Assembly: GCA_014898415.1 (NCBI GenBank)
Contig: RCTD01000006.1
Coordinates: 1,736,001 to 1,800,000, forward strand
From: Stromatinia cepivora
Taxonomy: Eukaryota > Ascomycota > Leotiomycetes > Helotiales > Sclerotiniaceae
Reading direction: 5' to 3'
DNA length: 64,000 bases
The first letter of the stretch is position 1; every line of letters begins with the position of its first letter. Of this stretch, positions 37,290 to 49,184 are shown in pieces. Under the pieces are notes generated by a model that searched no databases, had not been told where the DNA came from, and was given only the letters and a program-made list of their open reading frames with translations. The translations under genes and the position numbers were made by a program.

Positions 37290-39518
37290 TCAATACACTG
37301 TTACTGTGAAGATATTAGATAGGGAGTATGATAAATATACCTTCTTCGCCTTCCACTCCCCAACCCCAAACCAATTCATCCCAACTCCATCCGGCTCCCC
37401 CTTCTCCTCCGCCTTAACTCCACCGCCAAAAATCCTACCTATACCATCCCCCCCCTCATCTCGAGCCATATTTTGCATATTCAAAAACTTTTCGCTATGA
37501 CGCAACATCGAACTCCACATTTTGGTATCTAATTTTACTCTGTTTAGGACATCTTCTGCGAAAGTTCTGAGATCTTCTAAATTCGTGACGTCATCTGCAA
37601 GAGAACGGATACTATTAAGTAGAAATGGGGTTAGTATATGAATAATAGTGATTGTGAGTTAGTAAGGGAAAGGATGATATTATTTATGAGATATTCGAGA
37701 ATGGAAGAGGGGGGTGGATAGCGAAAAGAGAAAGAGTAAACAATGATAAAAAATTAAGAGTGGATGATGACGAAAAAAGGAGGGATGGATGATAGTAAAA
37801 GAAGCAAGGTGAATACTTGCGAAAAGGGGAAAAGTGGATGTTGATAAGAAATGAAAAGATGAATGGTAGTACAAAGAAAAAAAGGAGGAAGTAGAAAAAA
37901 TAATAGCGAAAAGGGAAAAAATAGATGATGAGAAAAAGAAAATGGATGATAATAAAAAGAGAAAAGGTGGATGATAGTGAGAAGAGAAAGAGTGAATAAT
38001 AATGAAGAAAGAAAGAGTAGACGATAATAGAAAGATGAAGGATTGATGATGATAGAAAAATGAAGAATAGATCTATTGAATAATAAGAAATGAAAAGGTG
38101 ATTGATAGCGAAAAGAAGAAGAATGGATGATGGCAAAAAAGGAAGGGTGGATAATAGAGGATAGAGAAGAAAAGTCAGTGGATCAAAAGTTCTCGAACTA
38201 TAGAAGCTGATGATAGGAACATATCTCTTAGATTTGATACGGAAATAACACTCAGAGATGACTTCATCGTATAGTACATCTTTACTCTGTATATAATACC
38301 AAAAAGACAAAGAAAGGAAGATGCACAAAACAAAAGAAAAATTGATACTTACAAACGAGCCTCTTTCAACCTTGCCTCTTTTTCCTCCTTTGAATATACA
38401 GCACCCCAAGTACCCCAGCCTAGATAGTTCCAAATGTTCTTTCTTTCACTGACCCATGTTGCATTCCTATCATCCAACACCCCAGTCTTTTCCTCTTTTG
38501 CAGCTTTAGCTACCAACTCCAACTCGCGCACTTTCTCCTTGATGCCATTCAATAATGTGATAATCTTTTCACTCTCTTTCCGACAAGACTTTGATATGTG
38601 TTTTTGGAGAATGGCATGATCACGGTGTTCCGCTAAAATTTGGTGATATGTCATGGATGCCAACTCTTCAAAAGTGCAATGTTTGCTCTTTTTCTTGGCC
38701 TTGCCAAAAGGGAAACGAGATAATACGTACTCGTCATCGCAATCTTTGCGTAAGACAGACCCAGGTCGAGGCACACCATCTCCCTTGCCTTCATTACCAT
38801 TTCTAACCACCTCATACAGGATGAGCTGCCATTCCTGCTCTAAACGACTAACTCTATCCGCAACATTCTGACACTCGATTTCCATTTTGGTTAACATTTC
38901 GGCCCAGCGGATTCCATAGGATTCATAAAGTTTTTGAAGATCAGAGGTTTTCAATTGAAGAGTCCGAAGTTTCGGGACCAGAAAGGCAACCGATTTATCA
39001 CGCATGCTAACACTATTGCGATCCGACATGATATCTATTGTGCTGGTAATACGCGTGAGAGAGACGATGAGGTCGGTAAGAGGAGGGGCCTTGCCTTCAA
39101 GGGAGGGTGTCTCGGTATCAGTGACTTTAAACAAGCCTTGAATGTCAGAATTGAGTTCACCGGACCAAATCTTATATGCCATTTCAAGCTCGAGAACTGG
39201 GACCAGAGCACGTTCGTCGTCGTTGTTGTTGACTGTCGGGAGCACACTTGAGCTAGTGTATATGAAGGCACGAAATATCAGATATGTTAAAAGAAGAAAC
39301 CAGATGGGTTTGAAGAGATTCTTGAGAATGGAGAGAAAGAACACTTGTGGTTCGGGGGTTGTTGTGGGAGCTGTTGCTGAAGCTGTTGCTGGAGCCGTCG
39401 TGGGAGCCGCCACGTTTGGATAGCCATCGTTTGCAGCGTTTGCAGCATCTAATAAAGCTATAGCATTCTCGTATTCTTGCCTCGTCCGAAGGTTTAGAAT
39501 GGGATCTGAATATGACAT
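37290..39518 (-). CDS. Hypothetical membrane/coiled-coil protein
   Basis: Not recognised as a named family. Exon 1 39518-38353 and exon 2 37611-37290 join in frame to about 495 aa. Residues 1-60 are polar with an Ala/Thr/Pro tract. A single hydrophobic segment (LFKPIWFLLLTYLIFRAFIY) at about 70-90 looks like a transmembrane helix or signal anchor. The rest (about 150-400) is helical and charged with heptad-like stretches (LVPKLRTLQL, KESEKIITLLNGIKEKVREL), suggesting a coiled coil. Exon 2 continues RSLADDVTNLEDLRTFAEDV and ends with a Gly-rich tail. The intron is about 740 bases, unusually long here, and filled with low-complexity purine repeats. The extreme C-terminus is uncertain: a donor-like GTATAT at about 37342 could remove the last residues. 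Function unknown. Confidence 0.65.
37640..38165. repeat. Intronic degenerate purine-rich repeats
   Basis: About 520 bases inside the intron of the preceding gene, composed of loosely repeated plus-strand words GTGGATGATAG and GAAAAGAGAAAGA with a period of roughly 25-30 bases. The complementary strand stays open for about 249 codons only because of the skewed composition. Confidence 0.65.
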
Positions 39519-40288
39519 CTTTCAAAGGTTATTGAATGAGGAGAAGGTCAAAGACAAGATAGTAGCAATTGATGAGATGGGAACAGTTGATGAGATGTTA
39601 GTAGTTGATGGATGTCGCAAATGTTCTAACTATTATAAAAACTAGAATAATTTTAAAGTCTCAGCTAATATTAATAAGATGGAATTAAAGGCTTTTTATA
39701 AAAATAACAAATAAAGACGATGAATAAATATTATAAATAAAGAGAGCTAAAAGTAAATAAATAAAACAAATTAAAAAAAAGAAAAAAACGATAGTAAATA
39801 AAATTAATAAATAAAAAACATAAATTTAAAGTTTATAGTTTAGGATTAATATAAATAGTATTAATTAATTGAAATGACGCTCTACTAGCTCTTCAGAGGC
39901 CACTATCATGAAGGCTTTTTCGTTTTGTTAAATATATAAATAAATAAATTAAATCTATCTATCTATCTATCTATAGATATATTGATAATAAGTGAAAGCA
40001 AACAATGAAAAAAAAACCCCTTTCATAAAATGATTGAATTGGAAACCAAAAAGTAAAACAAAGATCCAATCCTAAGCTCTTTTTTCTTTGTTGTGAAATT
40101 TCGCTGTTTCATCCCCTTCATATCTTGAGAACTTCTCAATCGAAAAACTTCTCAAAATTGATTGAAAGAACAAAGGCAAAACACTAGACATGAGTGATAT
40201 GATCATATTTTACAAGAATTGATTATTGATAATATTTTATCAAGCTCAATCTACAGTCTCCTAACTTTATACCCATTCGCCGTCCATC
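39519..40288. other. Divergent intergenic region with AT-rich core
   Basis: Between the divergently transcribed hypothetical and J-domain genes. 39610-39870 is AT-rich. A short ATCT microsatellite (about five units) lies at 39955-39976. No gene seen; it should contain both promoters. Confidence 0.5.
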
Positions 40289-42183
40289 ATGTTTTCTTGG
40301 CACGATGGTATCGATCACGAACAACTACGTCCCGCCTCCAAACATAAGGCTTGCAGCAGCACCCTATGCAAACCTCATTTCCAAAATCTCGCTCTTCCTT
40401 TTCTTCCTCAATATCCAGAATATGCACGAGGAGAGGAACTCCCACTTAAGGCATTTTTGGAGGATCTACCATCAACAAATTATACTCTAATAAAATCGCA
40501 TTATCGAACACTTACAAGAATATTGCATCCTGATAAACATGATAGATATGCCAGAGAGAGTCCACCTCCAAAATCGTATGTATATTTACCTCCCCATTCA
40601 TTACCTTTCCATTCATTACCTTTCCATTCATTACCTTTCCATTCATTACCTTTCCATTCATTACCTTTCCATTCATTACCTTTCCATTCATTACCTTTCC
40701 ATTCATTACCTTTCCATTCATTACCTCCCCATTCATTTGCACAACTTCCCATTGTCTAAATCAATCTGAATCATTTCATCTAATACTTCTCATCCTCCCA
40801 ATCTTAGATTTCTGCTCCTCGAACCACGACGTCCGTTCGACCCCACCGATCCTATGCTCCAAACCCCCACTACCTCCCCCAAAAAAGCTCTCGAACTTGT
40901 CGTCGCCGCGCATCTCACACTTCGTGATCCATTCCTTCGACAAAAATACGAAGAAGAATGCACTGGATTCCCCCGTCAGAGCGGATCCACGAGGTGGAGG
41001 TGGGATCGCAGGGGGACCGGTGAAAAACCATACACATTAAATGGATGGATGGATGTGAACGAAAGAGAGCGAAAGGGATGGGGAAGAAAACCTTGGTTTT
41101 GGGAATATGAGTATGGACTTGGAAGTACCGGGGCATTGATTGTTGCTGGGGGTATTGGATGGACAGAAAGCTTTTGGATTAATTTTTTCCCTGGGTTTGG
41201 GGAGAGATGGGGATATATAAATATGGATGTGGAAGGAAAGAAGAGAGATGGAGGGCAAATGAGAGAAGGGAGAGAGAGATTCGATATCGAGAATATGAAA
41301 ATTGGTGGTTATGGAGGAGATGGAACGGGAGTAGGTATTGCGGAGACAATTGTGAATGTAGGTCACTATTATATTGACAACTATCTTCCACATTTGTTTT
41401 CAGATTGGATATGGGAGAGATGCGAAGATTTTAGAAAGGTATGTTCTACTGACACACATCCCTTGTTCCACATGCACCCACTCGCTATGGACTAATTACT
41501 AACGATCCAATAAGTGGCGCGGTTATGGTTTTACCGGACATCACGAAATCGACCCCCAAACTTTAAAGAGAACATGGAAAGGATCGCATGGGGAATGGCT
41601 CGCTCTCCGCGAAGCAGAAGTCGCTTTCTATGGTTCAAATTTCGTGCGTGAAATGTCCACTTTTACCACTATGAGAGACACTATTGGAGAACATTGCGAA
41701 GGAAGGATTTGGTGGGTTTGGATTCCTTCTTCTGCAGGTGGAAGTGGTGAGTATTGAATGTTCTTGTGTTTGTTTGCTTTGGAGCATTGGCAGAAATGAG
41801 AAAATGGCTTTACTAATCTATATATAATCTTTCCAGTTTCCGATCTGGGAGTCGGCAGATTGGCGGGAAGTGGAGTTGATAGTTTACAAGGAAGAAGTTT
41901 AACTGAGTAAGTACATTTATTTTCCAATGTCATCTTATCTCCGTGGGGGATTACTTACCTCCGCATTGATAAAAAGCTAATCTTATCTACAACAAGACTC
42001 CCTTGGTCACAACGATTTCATAATACCGACAAACAACAAATCAACAGCCACGAGGTATTTGATCCCGACGTAATGAGTTTGATCACGGCGTTATATACTG
42101 GCGTGATGGGGGTTTGGTTCATAGTATTTTGTACATGGGGTATGAGGAGAATGAAGAGATGGTGGGGTGGAGAGCAAGAGTAG
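40289..42183 (+). CDS. J-domain (DnaJ-like) membrane protein
   Basis: Predicted 468 aa from five in-frame exons: 40289-40575, 40808-41438, 41515-41746, 41837-41906 and 41997-42183. A J-domain is split by intron 1. Helix II-like IKSHYRTLTRILHPDKHDRY, with the HPD motif at residues 80-82, is followed after the splice by ALELVVAAHLTLRDPFLRQKYEE, helix III/IV-like. J-domains stimulate Hsp70 ATPase; the partner is unknown. A hydrophobic segment near residues 203-222 (LGSTGALIVAGGIGW) and another near the C-terminus (LYTGVMGVWFIVFCTWG, about 435-452) suggest membrane anchoring, with a short basic tail. The ATG at 40289 is chosen because it is open through to the J-domain. An ATG at 40305 in another frame gives a plausible-looking start but cannot reach the J-domain without a splice I do not see. 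Confidence 0.75.
40591..40740. repeat. 15-bp minisatellite in intron 1 of the J-domain gene
   Basis: Ten 15-base units: eight identical TTTCCATTCATTACC (40606-40725) flanked by one variant each side. It lies wholly within the intron 40576-40807. The unit length is a multiple of three and free of stops in several frames, so the region appears open on both strands. Confidence 0.93.
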
Positions 42184-42715
42184 AACTGGGATGGAGAAAG
42201 AGAAGAAGGAGATGAAAATGATGAATGGTCAATTCCATTCAAATGATTGGGATTCTAGTGAGAGTTTCCGGAGTGATTGGAGAGAATTATTTTATTCAAG
42301 TGATGAAAGTACCGGGAGAGACTAGAGAGATACATCTATTAAGCAATAGTTCCTACAAAGATTCAGGTCGAGGGTGCATATTACGAGATAAACTGTGCGT
42401 CCTTTTGCGGCTTTTTTTTTTGGCAGTATTTTCTTCGAATAACTACAACAATACATTTCATTCAAATATCTTTATGTTTATTTATTAGGTAGTTGAGTAA
42501 ATAGTTGATGTTTTTGATTGAGGGGGGAGGGAGGTAAAGAGAAGAAGAGGAGGGGGTGAGCAGGGAGAGAAAAGAGAAAAATAAAAATAAAAAAAAAGAG
42601 AAGAAAGATAAAGAGTAATAAAAAGAAAGAAATAAAGAAAAGAAATAAAGAAAGATAAAGAGATAAAAAGAAGGAATTAAAAGATAGAGTTGGATAGAGA
42701 AAGATAATTAGATAA
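42184..42715. other. Convergent intergenic region, purine-rich
   Basis: 3' ends of the J-domain and sugar transporter genes converge here. 42520-42720 is almost pure A/G on the plus strand (GAGGAGGG, then AAAGATAAAGA words). No gene. Confidence 0.6.
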
Positions 42716-44479
42716 TTAAATAATATTTTTGGGTTTTTCTAATATAAAAAGAAAGAAATAGAGTAGAGAGGGAGGGTGGCAACGATCGGTATGCAGCTTC
42801 CATTTTTTTTGGTAAAATGGACTACTAGTTGAGAACATGGCATTAATAGATTCGAGTGATCGGTCTGTAGTCTCGGGGTAAAGCATGAAGACTATTGGTA
42901 TCCAAAGAAGATTCAACCCGGCGAATAAAAAATATGTCCGATTTTTGAGGTTTGCGAACATTATTGGATTGACCAAAGTGGTCCAACCAACACCAATTGC
43001 CCAGCCCACGATGCCAAATGCGTTACCTTGAGCTCGCATTTCTGAAGGAAAGATCTCGGTGGGTATCAGAAATGCGACTGTTTCTATGTTAGCAAGTCCC
43101 TTTGGATGATGCGGACTAATTCGGACGTACTTGTACCCCAAGTTGCAGCATAGCATAGATTGAAGAGGAAAAGCATGAGCACCGCGGCCGGCGCAATAGA
43201 TATGGCCTCAGAAGTATCATGCCTTGTAACCTCAAAGAGAGAGGCGGCGAGCGCGTTCACTATGAACAAACCAAAAGATCCCCAGATCAAACACTTTCGA
43301 CGCCCAAACCGATCAATTATTTGCGCCGAAACAATTGTCCCAATTATACCGATGGTGTTCAGACCACCTGCAAGGCAATTCTGTTTAACAGAAGTGTAAC
43401 CAGCTTGTTTGAGAAGCTAGTCGCTATTAGCAACCAAACATTTCAAAAAGACATTACGCTTACGACTGGTGAATAGGCTGTCACAGCAGTAATCCCAGTC
43501 CAAGAGGCCATTATCTGAAGCCACACACAGAGCCAAGCTCGACGACCAAGATGCGGAGCTTCCGTAGCTTTACCGATAAGAATCCTTGCGAACTGAATCG
43601 GCGAGCTGGATTTTGTTCCTTTAGCAACCGTACATATCTCCATAATCTCCTTCTCAACCTCAAGTCCATTGCCGCCTCTAATATGTTCTAGAACCTCTTT
43701 GGCCTGCTCATATCTTCCTACTGAGGCATAGTAGCGAGGGGAATCTGGCAACAATTTAATTCCGGCTAGTAGCAAGAGAGCTGGCAAACATTGAAACGCA
43801 AGGAGAAATCTCCAACGAAATGCCGAGTTTCCATGTTCAACATATGCGAGGCCGAAATCAAGCCAGTATGCAATCGATATACCTAAATAGTTTGCAATAA
43901 ACACATAACCGAGGAACCCTCCACGATGACTAGCAGGCGACACTTCCGCGGTATCTAATTCTACATCAATATTCATAGATTTACAAGGACTCGCATATAT
44001 CAAGTACTCACAAACCGGCACCCCCGCCATCAGACCGCCTGTCCCCATCCCAGTAACAACTCGAGCCCCCATAATCCACCCAGCATTTTGAGTGCCAGCT
44101 TGTAGCGCACCACCTGCTAATGCAAATATTGCAGCAAGAAATATCCCGTTGATTCTTCCAATGCGATCGGCGAGCCAACCTCCGATGAGTGCGCCGACGA
44201 TGGAGCCCAGGTAGTAGATAGATATTATAAGGCCGAGTTTAGGGAGGTTGGTGGGAGTGGAGGAGCTGGAGCTAATGGAGACGGTGTGGGTATAGGAAGG
44301 GGAGGCGGAAACGCCGCCCATTACGCCTGGAGTTTGTTAGTAATGTGGGGATTTGGCGTGGGATTGATGCGTAGACCTTGATCGTATCCCTCGAAAAATA
44401 TGGCGAGGAGGGAGAAAATCTGTATGAAGATTGCTAGTTGGCTTGCGGATAATCTTTTCCAAAGATTTTTGTATGCCAT
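42716..44479 (-). CDS. MFS sugar transporter
   Basis: Major facilitator superfamily hexose/sugar-porter type, plasma membrane, predicted 518 aa with about 12 transmembrane helices. Exons joined in frame: 44479-44377, 44326-44012, 43954-43464, 43416-43131 and 43077-42716. Family marks in order: FFEGYDQGVMGGV in TM1; GGWLADRIGR after TM2; RVVTGMGTGGLMAGVPVY then EVSPASHRG, the sugar-porter signature around TM4-5; LPDSPRYYASVGR (PESPR motif) after TM6; SVKQNCLAGGLNTIG in TM7; IDRFGRRK between TM8 and TM9; and PTEIFPSEMRAQG then YPETTDRSLE at the end. Substrate is not predictable from this. It resembles the Pezizomycotina STL1/quinate-permease-like part of the family. No metabolic partner genes are adjacent. 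Confidence 0.88.
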
Positions 44480-45884
44480 GTTGTTGGATTTGTAAAGTAA
44501 ATGTGCTCCAAGTTTCGGTTTTAAGTGTAATTGATTTTTCTTTTCGATTTTTTTTTTCGTTCATCCCGCCATCTCAATTTATAACTTTTGTTCCTCCCCG
44601 AGTATATCAACATAATTTGAAGGTGAGATAAATATATATCTTATGTTCCACTCCTTTATCAAAGGCAAGGTTACAATTACGTTGATAAGCATCTTCTTGA
44701 AGTATGTGTCTCGCGTCACAACTTGTTGTGGAACTCTCCTTCGTGTCCTGTGGTTAGAAACGGGAATTCTGTTTGGATAACTCTTCCGCTTGTCACACTG
44801 AAGTTACATTGAGAAATAAAAATACTGGTGCCACTTGGACATATGTTGCTGATATAATATTTGAAGAAAAGTACGAGACGTATGAGAGGCATTTCTAAAG
44901 CAGCTATTTGTATGGATGTTGATGTTTGTCGAGGATTAGGCTGATATCAGTTGCATCAGGAGAGTTAGCTCGGGCGTAGACATTATGTCACAATAAGGTA
45001 TGATTGTAGACTTAAGACCGCGCAAGAAAATGAAATGCTATTCTACTGTCATTTCCAAGCTGCAATGAACGTATGCTATAGTGTATAGGAGCCTACACCG
45101 AAAATGATTCCAAGTGGAAAATTCAAAGCGAACAAGTGTACCTTTGATTTTCGATCGTACTGACGACATTAATATGACTCCTCATTACTTGTATTGGACA
45201 GGCACGTCAATCAAGTGATTTGTCAGATCTTCGTATCAGTCATCAATCTCATTTCAAGCTGCTATGCATGATCATCGCTCCGGTCCCGATGAACGCAACC
45301 AACCTACCTCGCTGCTTTCAAGAGGCGAAGGAAAAGTAGCCAAATAGCGCATATCCTTATCGCCGCGACATTGACGGGGGAACATGAAACTACATACCAA
45401 ACGTTGGAATGTGTATCATACGACGGACACATTCCTCCGACTCAAACACTGTGAACACGACGCCTAAGATGTATCTAAGGCTGTGCTTCCACATTCCAAA
45501 TCTATAAATATCGGTAGACAAGCTTTTTGGCACAAATTGATGCATTGCGATAGGGGACAAGATACGCGAAAATCGCGATTCTCATGAAGCCCTAGATGTT
45601 TTGCTGTGCGCGAAGAGATGCGAAGGGCGTGAGTTGACCCGTCAACACTTAAGAGAGACGATCATCCTCGAGTACTAGTGATTTTGCCGTTGTTCGTTCA
45701 ACCAGACGTTCCTTTTGTTGATGATTTAAAGCAGTCTGCCTTGCCGATTTGATTTTCAGTCTTTCGTCATTCATTCTCCTTTTGAAATTGAACTCCAAGA
45801 CTCCAAGTTAAAGAGTCAGTCAATCCATACCAAAAGCAAATATTTCACCATAAGCATTAGCAGAACTCAAAACCAAACCTCAAA
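44480..45884. other. Divergent promoter region (1.4 kb)
   Basis: Between the divergent sugar transporter and GPI-anchored protein genes. No coding sequence or repeat found; a long shared upstream region for two surface genes. Confidence 0.55.
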
Positions 45885-46869
45885 ATGCATCAACCTACCA
45901 CCCTCCTCACCGTCGCTTTTCTCCTCCTCCCCCTTTCCACCCTCGTTTCCGCTGGCCTCGATTCCGGCTCACAAAACGGCAGCGGAAACCAAAATGGAAA
46001 TATCAACCCCAACGAAAATGGCAATGGCAATGCAATCGAAAATCAAAATCAGAACGAAAATAAAAACGAAAATGATAATTACAACTACAATTACAATCAA
46101 AATACCAATTACAACACCAATCTCAACTTCAACTGGAACGATAATGATAATAACAATATCAATGCTAATGACAATGACAATGACAATAAAGATAAAGACA
46201 AAAACCATGATGGTTCTCCTCGTGTAGTTTATACTACTGAGATCGTCGCGGCACTTACGACATATTGTCCTTCAGCGACGGAGATTGAGCAGAATGGTAT
46301 TACATATACGGTTACCGAGGCTTCTACACTTACTATTACGGATTGGTGTGTTTCTCTATCTCTTTTCCCTCCCTTTCCCTTTCCCTTCCCTCTTCCCACA
46401 TACCAAGAATCAACAAAAAGAAAAAAACTAACACCCCCTCCCCCTCCCTAGCCCCTGCACACAAACACGCGCCCTCCCGGGCCTCGTGCTCACACCCGCC
46501 ATCCTGCCTCAACCCCTCTCCACAACACCCACCCCAACACTCCCCCTCTCTTCCCTCCCTGCTTCTATCCCCCCTCCCCAATCTTTCCCCACCAATAACG
46601 CCGAGATACTCGCCGCGTCTATTCTCCCCTCTGGTTCTCTCCCTGCTAATATTCCCGCTGCGACTATAACACCGCTAAATAATGCGGTTAATTCTGCTGT
46701 GCCGAGTGAAGTTGGGGGTGGTGGGTTTGGAAATGGGAGTGGAACGGATGATGGTGCTGATGCTGGAGAAAATGGACCAGCGCAGTTTCTTGGAGCGGCT
46801 GCACGGAGGGAAGTAGGGTGTTTGGTGGGGGGTTTGGCGGTGGGAGTTGTGGGTTTGTTGGTTTTGTAG
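45885..46869 (+). CDS. GPI-anchored cell-surface protein with Asn-rich region
   Basis: Predicted 292 aa, exons 45885-46345 and 46452-46869. Residues 1-23 are a signal peptide ending VSA. Residues about 28-110 are an extreme low-complexity region dominated by Asn with Asp, Glu, Tyr and Lys (NENKNENDNYNYNYNQN and similar). Next comes a short module (VVYTTEIVAALTTYCPSATE, then TYTVTEASTLTITDCPC) typical of fungal GPI-anchored wall proteins. A Pro/Ser/Thr-rich linker follows, then a Gly/Asp-rich stretch. The hydrophobic C-terminus (GCLVGGLAVGVVGLLVL) after AAARRE fits a GPI signal. The splice is supported because it restores ITDCPCT and the second exon then stays open to its stop. Likely wall or plasma-membrane localised; the specific role is unknown. 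The Asn-rich part could be prion-like or an antigenically variable linker. Confidence 0.82.
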
Positions 46870-48229
46870 GGTAGGGTAGGGTGGGTTTCTAGGGTGGGAT
46901 GAGGAATTTTGTGTTTGGACGAATTGGATTGCATGGCTGGGTATAGGATAGGATATCTTTGGGGGGTTTTTTTCATTGGGAAATTGGTAATGTAGTTAGG
47001 TTCTTTTTAATAAAATACACATCCATCGGGCTAGGGTATGTGGATTTGAAATCTAGGAGAAGATGAAGACTTGAATCATAAGAAGTGTGATGAATTCTTA
47101 GTGTTGTTTGGGCTGCTAGGCGGTGGATTGCATTAGTTGTGTGTATCCAACTCAGATAGAAATACAAGAGTTGAAAGTTTCACCCGCACGTCAAGAGCAA
47201 TAGACAAGTTTTTATCTCGGTATTCAACATCTTCTGTTGATGATTTTTTTTTTGCGGGAGGAAAGAGCGGGGATCATAAATCCGTTCCTAATCATCACTT
47301 ATTTGGAAATAAATACTGTGATCTATGGTAATCAACCTTAGTACTTCAAAGTCTCACTTCCTTCTCCTCATCTATGTTCTTATTAAGAGCATCAAGAAGT
47401 TTCCTCCTTTCGACAGTATTGAATGCAGCAAGCTCAAAATTCTCCGGTAAGTCTAATTGCAGATGAGTTACTTATTAGGGATTTGCAATTCTTGATACCC
47501 CTTGTCTGCATTTTTAGGGAAGAATATAGTATAGGCGAGAAGAGGTGCTATTTGTGCTTGATATATAGGATTGGGGTTAATGATTAATCATTGAGGCGTA
47601 AAGTAAAATTAGATGGAAAGGAGATAAGAATTTGGAAGACTGAAGATTGATATGATTAGATGAGAATACTATACATTCTGCGTTTCAGTGTGAAGTACTA
47701 AGAATTGGATACGGAGTATAGTTATCTGGTTTTAAAGAGGGAGGTAACCTAAAGCTCTCACAGAGATGGTGTGTTACTTATAAGATATTTTGGTGAAAGT
47801 ATTCCATACCCTAATTCTTAGAATCAAGCTCGAATATCCAGTAGGTACTTACCTACCTAGTTAGTTTACACATGATAAAAATCCAAATTATCTTAAATTT
47901 CTCATCTGATGTATTTGAGCTCATTTACAACAAGAAACCAACAAGGGCATTATATCATCCTATGATATCCAATTAACAAAATGTTCGTTCAGAATTCCCA
48001 ACTCCAAAATACGCCAATATATAATACATGCAATCGAGGCCGTTATTTCGTACAATGTTTCTCCAGTTTCCCCTCTCAAATATTCAATTTTGTGTCGTGA
48101 TTAAATAAGTGGTATAATAAAACATTGCTTCCTGATTTCGAGTTCGCAGAATACCAGCCGTAAGATTCGTAGATTCGTCTCGAGGACCATAAAAGTCAAA
48201 GTCCACTCATATCATTCCCATCTCGACTA
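46870..48229. other. Intergenic, no gene recognised
   Basis: About 1.36 kb between converging genes. G/T-rich just after 46870, otherwise ordinary. Open stretches are short and show no conserved features. Confidence 0.5.
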
Positions 48230-48769
48230 TCACTTCTTCTCCTTTTCCTCCTTCTCCTCCTCCTCGGTCTTCGCCTCAACTTTCTCAAGCTCCCCCTCCT
48301 CCCCCCCAATCTTCGGCAACTTAAACCAAGGACCATGAGCCGCCCCCGCCCCCACCCCAGCCAACAACCCCAACCCCGTAGTCGGCACACTCACCACCCC
48401 CCCAACCACGGTCCCAACCACGGTCCCCAACCCCATTCCCACTCCCGCTCCTATGCCCGCACCCCCAGCCCCACCCTGCCAAACTCCACTCTGCAATCTC
48501 TGCGCAATTTTCAATTCCGAATGAGCCCTCTTCTCCAATTTCTGCGCTTCTTCCAACAATTTCGCCTTTTGTTCTTGCGCATCTTCTGAATCTGGAAGCG
48601 AGGCTGCTTTTTCCCGGGCTTGAGATGCGTTTTCGGTGGCTTCTTGGGCGGCTTTTATTTTTTCGTTGATTTGGGCGAGGACTTTTTCTTGGGTGCTGGG
48701 ATGCCCGTCGGCATCTTTGGGTTGGGGTTGTACTTTTTCTGTCATGCTTTCTTTGAGTGCTTGGAACAT
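48230..48769 (-). CDS. Small coiled-coil/glycine-rich protein
   Basis: Single-exon 179-aa protein, not recognised as a named family. Residues about 27-90 are Ala/Glu/Lys/Gln-rich and helical (KIKAAQEATENASQAREKAA, EEAQKLEKRAHSELKIAQRL), like LEA-type or coiled-coil proteins. Residues about 95-145 form a glycine-rich hydrophobic stretch (GGAGGAGIGAGVGMGLGTVV, GVGAGAAHGPW), resembling glycine-zipper membrane segments. The C-terminus is a Glu/Lys run. A membrane- or stress-related role is possible but not shown. Start ATG at 48769 is the first in frame; a second ATG lies eight codons on. Confidence 0.65.
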   Translation of the reverse strand: MFQALKESMTEKVQPQPKDADGHPSTQEKVLAQINEKIKAAQEATENASQAREKAASLPDSEDAQEQKAKLLEEAQKLEKRAHSELKIAQRLQSGVWQGGAGGAGIGAGVGMGLGTVVGTVVGGVVSVPTTGLGLLAGVGAGAAHGPWFKLPKIGGEEGELEKVEAKTEEEEKEEKEKK

Positions 48770-49184
48770 ATTGAGGCGGAAGTAAGTTTTGATGGACTAT
48801 ATATATAGTTAGGTAAAAGTGGATCGGTCCTTAGATAGTGTTGTTTTTAGTGGTATTTAGGGCGAAATAAGGCATGGAAAAGAAGGTTATGATGGAGCTT
48901 AAGCAGGATATAAAAGTGTGGGGTAGCTAGTATGAGATGACGTCGTTTAGTGGGGGCTGAAGTTGTACGGAGTATTTGATAGGCTAGAAACTACCTTGTA
49001 AGCTCATGAAAATGACTAAATTTGAACCGTTAGCTTTAGGAGATGAGTTAACCAGGGAGAAATCATATTAGGCTACCTAGAGACACTAATTAACTAGTCA
49101 CATGATGTGAATAACTGACATCCAACTCCGCTGCGCCACTGAAGACAATAACTAACTGGACTCCACATTGAGATTCCTTCACTC
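48770..49184. other. Intergenic
   Basis: Promoter side of the small Gly-rich protein gene and 3' side of the molybdoenzyme gene. Nothing else seen. Confidence 0.5.

Noticed and set aside
37684..38433. 249-codon minus-strand frame rich in Phe/Ser/Leu
   Set aside because: It lies mostly in the low-complexity intron between 38353 and 37611 and shows no conserved features.
40591..40740. Possible CRISPR-like array
   Set aside because: Units are contiguous 15-mers without spacers in a eukaryotic intron.
40501..40769. Several overlapping frames with five-residue repeats
   Set aside because: They are translations of the 15-bp intronic minisatellite on both strands, not genes.
46336..46976. Minus-strand frames over the GPI-protein gene
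   Set aside because: Shadow frames of a C/T-rich intron and Gly/Pro/Ala-rich exon; the plus strand gives signal peptide, spliced core and GPI tail.
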